From Bacteroidia bacterium (GTDB lineage: Bacteria; Bacteroidota; Bacteroidia; NS11-12g; UBA9320), in the NCBI GenBank assembly GCA_017640445.1, contig JAEPQQ010000002.1, forward strand, positions 1 through 64,000: a stretch of 64,000 nucleotides of DNA, given 5' to 3'. The position numbers and the translations under genes were made by a program. A model generated the notes under the pieces. That model made no database searches and had not been told where the DNA came from. It worked only from the letters and a program-made list of their open reading frames with translations. Shown here piece by piece: positions 60,768 through 64,000 of the stretch; within the stretch, counting starts at the first letter, position 1, and the number at the start of each line of letters is the position of its first letter.

Positions 60768-61550
60768 GTTAAACGTGCAACAAATTTTCTGAATGGGTAT
60801 TTGAGTTTCGCTACTTCTAGAATAATTGGTTTGTTATTCGTAATGATCTTCATAACAGTTACCGGATGTGCACCACAGCATCATCATGCATTCAAGCAAT
60901 TCAATACGGAGAGTAGAGATGAAATAATATCAATACAGGGTTATGTTGCAGATTCTTCAGACGCTAAGGAGTTAGGGGAAGCTTGGAATCTACTTATTGC
61001 AGAAATGAGTAAGAAACCTGGATTTGTTTCAGGGTATTTGAGTGAAGGTGTTGGTGACTCGAAGCTAGTATTAGCCCATAGTACTTGGGAAAACCTTGAG
61101 TCGCTTAGAAACGCATTTTCAGATAAAAAAATACTTGAATTGGAATCCAAATTGCCTAAAATTCAATTTGAACACCTATTCAACGTAGGAACCTTGGCCA
61201 ATTATCAAGGCAAAACTGAGGCTAAACCAATGGAACTATACATGGATACAACCAATTCACAAGGTGTAACACTCATTAACTCTTTTGAGGTTCCAATTGG
61301 AAAACTTGAAGAATCAATCAAGTACTGGGAAGCTTGTAGGGACTTTCTCGAAAATGAACCTGGATACATTTCAACAAAACTGCATAGATCCATAAAGGAT
61401 AATGCGAAGTTTCAACTGGTCAATGTTGCTATTTGGGAATCACCTCAAGCATTCATGAAAGCTTCCAAAAGAATGGGTGAAGAACTTGGGGTTCCTCCTA
61501 CGGAAGGTTTAATTCCAAATGCTTCTCTATATTCAGTAATTAGAAACTAA
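60756..61550 (+). CDS. Lipoprotein with two ABM (antibiotic biosynthesis monooxygenase-like) domains
   Basis: About 264 residues from the ATG at 60756 (MTTNVKRATNFLN), which lies inside a perfect palindrome; a TTG at 60720 would extend it but falls in an operator-like region. A long n-region is followed by the membrane segment IIGLLFVMIFITVTG and lipobox Cys38. Two ABM-type ferredoxin-fold domains follow: DEIISIQGYVADSSDAKEL ... FVSGYLSEGVGDSKLVLAHSTWENLESLRNAF, and GVTLINSFEVPIGKLEESIKYW ... GYISTKLHRSIKDNAKFQLVNVAIWESPQAFMKA. ABM domains are found in quinone-forming monooxygenases and haem-degrading enzymes. A lipid-anchored ABM protein is unusual and suggests action on membrane quinols or aromatics. 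A terminator lies downstream at 61725. Confidence 0.85.
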   Translation: MTTNVKRATNFLNGYLSFATSRIIGLLFVMIFITVTGCAPQHHHAFKQFNTESRDEIISIQGYVADSSDAKELGEAWNLLIAEMSKKPGFVSGYLSEGVGDSKLVLAHSTWENLESLRNAFSDKKILELESKLPKIQFEHLFNVGTLANYQGKTEAKPMELYMDTTNSQGVTLINSFEVPIGKLEESIKYWEACRDFLENEPGYISTKLHRSIKDNAKFQLVNVAIWESPQAFMKASKRMGEELGVPPTEGLIPNASLYSVIRN

Positions 61551-61724
61551 AAAGGGAAGAATATAATTGTAATTTGATTATGTCTGTAGCCCTATCTCTC
61601 TATTCGGTTCCAATCATAACAGCAACTTTAATAATCAACACTCTAAATCACAATACACCCAACATCGGATACCTACGTATCACCAAGTTGCTAATACTTT
61701 TTTCGGTTTCGTTTGGAGTAAAGA

Positions 61725-61758
61725 AAAGCCCCAATAATGATATCATTATTGGGGCTTT
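61725..61758. terminator. Perfectly palindromic bidirectional terminator
   Basis: A 34-base perfect palindrome (AAAGCCCCAATAATGAT and its complement) centred at 61741.5, with A- and T-runs at the ends. It lies between the ABM lipoprotein gene and the convergent T9SS repeat protein gene and can stop both. Confidence 0.9.
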
Positions 61759-61792
61759 GTGGACTAAAAGTCTTTTCGCGAGAGGCGTGATA

Positions 61793-64000
61793 TTAATTGC
61801 CTACCAAAATGACTCTTAAATTCTGAGTTTTACCTTGACTTGTTATCTCGACTACATATGTGCCAGATGGTAAGCCAGAGAGATTGTATATATAGTCAGA
61901 TTGTATACCTTCTCTCACCAAAACCAATTTTCCAATTGAGTTAAATATTTGAACTTTCTCAAGTGGCATAGTGTTTTGAGCTTGATGATTATTGACAGGG
62001 ATAATTTGGAATATGAAATTAGTGGGGTTTGGTTTTATTTCAAATTGACTTAATTCATTAGATTCATAATCCTTAATTCCTCCTAAAGTTGATGTGGGGC
62101 TTGGAAAAATATCCTCACAAATTGTTTTACAACATACAGTATCACATACACAAATACAGGATGTTAAGCAGACTTTGCCAACAAAATTTTCTGGTAAATT
62201 GAATTTTAGAACCTTGATTCCATTTGATTCAATCTCTTCTCCAATGTATATAGAACTTAATGGAATAGGAGTATTTGAGCCCGATGAATATATTTCCCAA
62301 ATGTCTTCTGCACATACCGAATCAGGAGCGTACCTCCAAACTTCAAGAATGTTTGGATATACTGGGTTTCTTCGCATACCCAAGTCTATGTTGAACTGAT
62401 TGCATTTGTATTCAGCCTGACTTAAAACATTATATCTCATAATACACACCTCACATTTTGTGATATTCTCATAAACAATATCGTAAACCATTGAACCTAT
62501 CGACGGGTCGTGCACTCTATTAATAGTTTTCCTTACAATATCTGAAGATGGATATTGACACCCACACCGTTCTGGTTGAAATGCAGGTAGTAGATCGGGG
62601 TCTATGGAATCTTGATCACATGATAAAATATGTGTGGCAAAACATGTATCCTTAATGCTAGCGGATGTGTCATAGACATAGATATGTCTAATATATTTTT
62701 TGCATTCATTTCTATTAATGGATTCGAATCTATGATTCCCTTCACTCAGAGTCATGGAAATTAGGCCTTCACAAGTATTAAAAGAGGGTAAGTTGTCTGG
62801 TCCGATATACTCAAAGAATTCTGAATCAAATGGCGGTTGACACGGGTCATATTCTACACCAGTGGTTAGTTCACAATAACTAAGTGTGTCATAGAGATTT
62901 ACAACATCAAGCGAATCATCGGTTACATGTAATTCTGTAATGTGTATTTGACAGTTTATTGAGTCCTTGCAAAAGACTAGATAGTCTCCCTTTGCTAACA
63001 TATAAGGTGAAGCAGGGGCCAAGAACGGTTGAGGGAAGGTATTGTTAGTATAATCATAGGTATAGGTGATTCCAATTTCCTCAAGTCCTGAACAGGTGAA
63101 GTAGTCTCTACACAAGCTAATTGTGTCTGTTGAAACAATAGTGTCTGCAGCAATTTCATTGACACGAAGCTTAGTGATTACATAACTGCAATTGACTGTA
63201 TCTTCACAGAAAACCAAATAGTCACCTTCACCAAGACAAATTGTTCCTGGAGGGTAAAATGGCCTAGGGAAAGTATCATTTTCATAGTCATATGCCTCCG
63301 TGAGCCCAACTCTTCTGTATCCGATGCAAGAGGAATACGAAGCACAGGATTCAAAAGAACAGTAACTAATAGTGTCATATAGTATCACTGTGTCTGCTGT
63401 TATTTCATTAACGTTGAGTTTAGTGATTTGAAGACGACAGTTTATAGTGTCTGTACAGAATACCATATAATCACCACTCTTAATGCAGTCTGGGTTTTCT
63501 GGTGAAAAAGGAACTGAATTTGGGTCATTCAAATCATAATTATAAACGATGTATTCAAATTTGAAATTAGGACAATGATTGTATTCAACACAAGGGTCTA
63601 AGCTACAATATGAAATTGTGTCATAGTCTATAATTGTATCTATGTCAATGGTATCAACTTTAATTGGATATTGATGGACTACACAGGTTGTAAAATCTGT
63701 GCAATAGAAATCGTAGGTACCCTTAGTGAATTCATATTTTCCGTCAGAGGAGGCATAAAATACCATCTCGTTGTGATCCTCAATATATCCCGAGTAATTT
63801 GAGCATATTACATCTCCATCAAAACTAAAACCTTGTTCATATAAAGTGCAGTATTGGCCATAAATAGTGTCATGAATTTCAACCGTATAGGGACCTTTCT
63901 TAATTTGAACAATTTGAGCCATAATATTACAGGTTCCCGGAATTGGTTTGATAATTTCATAAAACCCTTCATCTAGTAGGAAGTTTTTACTGATTTTTCG
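61793..64000 (-). CDS. Repeat-rich T9SS protein, N-terminus beyond the window
   Basis: The frame stays open from the TAA at 61793-61795 to the window edge; the codons before the ATG at 63922 read RKISKNFLLDEGFYEIIKP in frame, so the true start lies past 64000. Four repeats of about 80 residues dominate: each has DTI-x-x-x-DTISYC-x-x-x-x-x-x-Y (for example DTVILYDTISYCSFESCASY), a Tyr/Asp-rich middle, and G-DYLVFC-x-D-x-x-NC-x-x-x-I-T-x-L-x-V-N-EI-x-A. Conserved paired Cys suggest disulfide-stabilised beta domains. The C-terminus is a type A sorting domain (FEIKPNPTNFIFQIIPV ... PSGTYVVEITSQG). Adhesin or structural surface protein; the missing N-terminus probably carries the signal peptide. 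Confidence 0.85.
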   Translation of the reverse strand, partial: RKISKNFLLDEGFYEIIKPIPGTCNIMAQIVQIKKGPYTVEIHDTIYGQYCTLYEQGFSFDGDVICSNYSGYIEDHNEMVFYASSDGKYEFTKGTYDFYCTDFTTCVVHQYPIKVDTIDIDTIIDYDTISYCSLDPCVEYNHCPNFKFEYIVYNYDLNDPNSVPFSPENPDCIKSGDYMVFCTDTINCRLQITKLNVNEITADTVILYDTISYCSFESCASYSSCIGYRRVGLTEAYDYENDTFPRPFYPPGTICLGEGDYLVFCEDTVNCSYVITKLRVNEIAADTIVSTDTISLCRDYFTCSGLEEIGITYTYDYTNNTFPQPFLAPASPYMLAKGDYLVFCKDSINCQIHITELHVTDDSLDVVNLYDTLSYCELTTGVEYDPCQPPFDSEFFEYIGPDNLPSFNTCEGLISMTLSEGNHRFESINRNECKKYIRHIYVYDTSASIKDTCFATHILSCDQDSIDPDLLPAFQPERCGCQYPSSDIVRKTINRVHDPSIGSMVYDIVYENITKCEVCIMRYNVLSQAEYKCNQFNIDLGMRRNPVYPNILEVWRYAPDSVCAEDIWEIYSSGSNTPIPLSSIYIGEEIESNGIKVLKFNLPENFVGKVCLTSCICVCDTVCCKTICEDIFPSPTSTLGGIKDYESNELSQFEIKPNPTNFIFQIIPVNNHQAQNTMPLEKVQIFNSIGKLVLVREGIQSDYIYNLSGLPSGTYVVEITSQGKTQNLRVILVGN

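Noticed and set aside
1..64000. CRISPR arrays, tRNA or rRNA genes, insertion sequences and phage genes
   Set aside because: No regularly spaced repeats, cloverleaf-like sequence, rRNA blocks, transposase motifs or terminal inverted repeats were seen by eye. A tRNA or small RNA could still be missed without a covariance search.

Overview
The window looks like a chromosomal segment of a Bacteroidota bacterium, most likely of the Flavobacteriia/Cryomorphaceae kind. The evidence is about a dozen large secreted proteins, ten of which end in type IX secretion (T9SS) sorting domains of two classes (the short type A domain and the longer gliding-motility-associated CHU_C domain). Promoter-like sequences match the Bacteroidota consensus TTTG/TTG, about 19-21 bases, TAnnTTTG, and Shine-Dalgarno sequences are rare. 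No rRNA, tRNA, CRISPR array, transposase or phage gene was seen. The T9SS machinery itself is not encoded here, only its cargo.

Layout. 0.1-5 kb: an operon of a WG-repeat protein and a secreted propeller-like protein, with a similar secreted protein divergent from it. 5.3-8.1 kb: two proteins without signal peptides, one ending in a LecA-like lectin domain and one an NHL propeller. 8.2-15.7 kb: a PQQ-type sugar dehydrogenase-like protein, a propeller protein with a CHU_C domain, an S41 peptidase, an HEXXH lipoprotein and a T9SS protein. 16.3-25.6 kb: a sigma factor, a membrane anti-sigma factor, a secreted TPR-CHAT caspase-like protease and a 1681-residue subtilase, arranged as a compact module. 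This is the most interesting region. 25.7-33.7 kb: a large PKD-type T9SS protein, an AraC/GyrI regulator, a SUKH protein and an ELWxxDGT-repeat protein.

33.7-40.6 kb is a regulatory and envelope island: two paralogous Crp/Fnr regulators flanking an outer-membrane protein, two tandem DUF6326 membrane proteins (one with an added exported region), a divergent LytTR membrane regulator, and a pair of lipoproteins (a beta-lactamase-fold hydrolase and a lipocalin-like protein). 40.9-57.4 kb is dominated by very large T9SS cargo (1667, 768, 447 and 686 residues). Interspersed are a small lipoprotein, an internally duplicated protein without a signal peptide, a translationally coupled pair of paralogous membrane proteins and a two-module VOC protein.

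57.7-61.6 kb looks more AT-rich and forms a MarR-linked block: MarR regulator, cytochrome b561, DUF1772 protein, a frameshifted antibiotic-biosynthesis-monooxygenase (ABM) gene, a UbiA-like membrane protein and a two-domain ABM lipoprotein. Perfect or near-perfect dyads of a GTCAT-centred motif sit on the start codons of several of these genes, which suggests one local regulon. The window ends in a repeat-rich T9SS protein whose reading frame stays open to base 64000.
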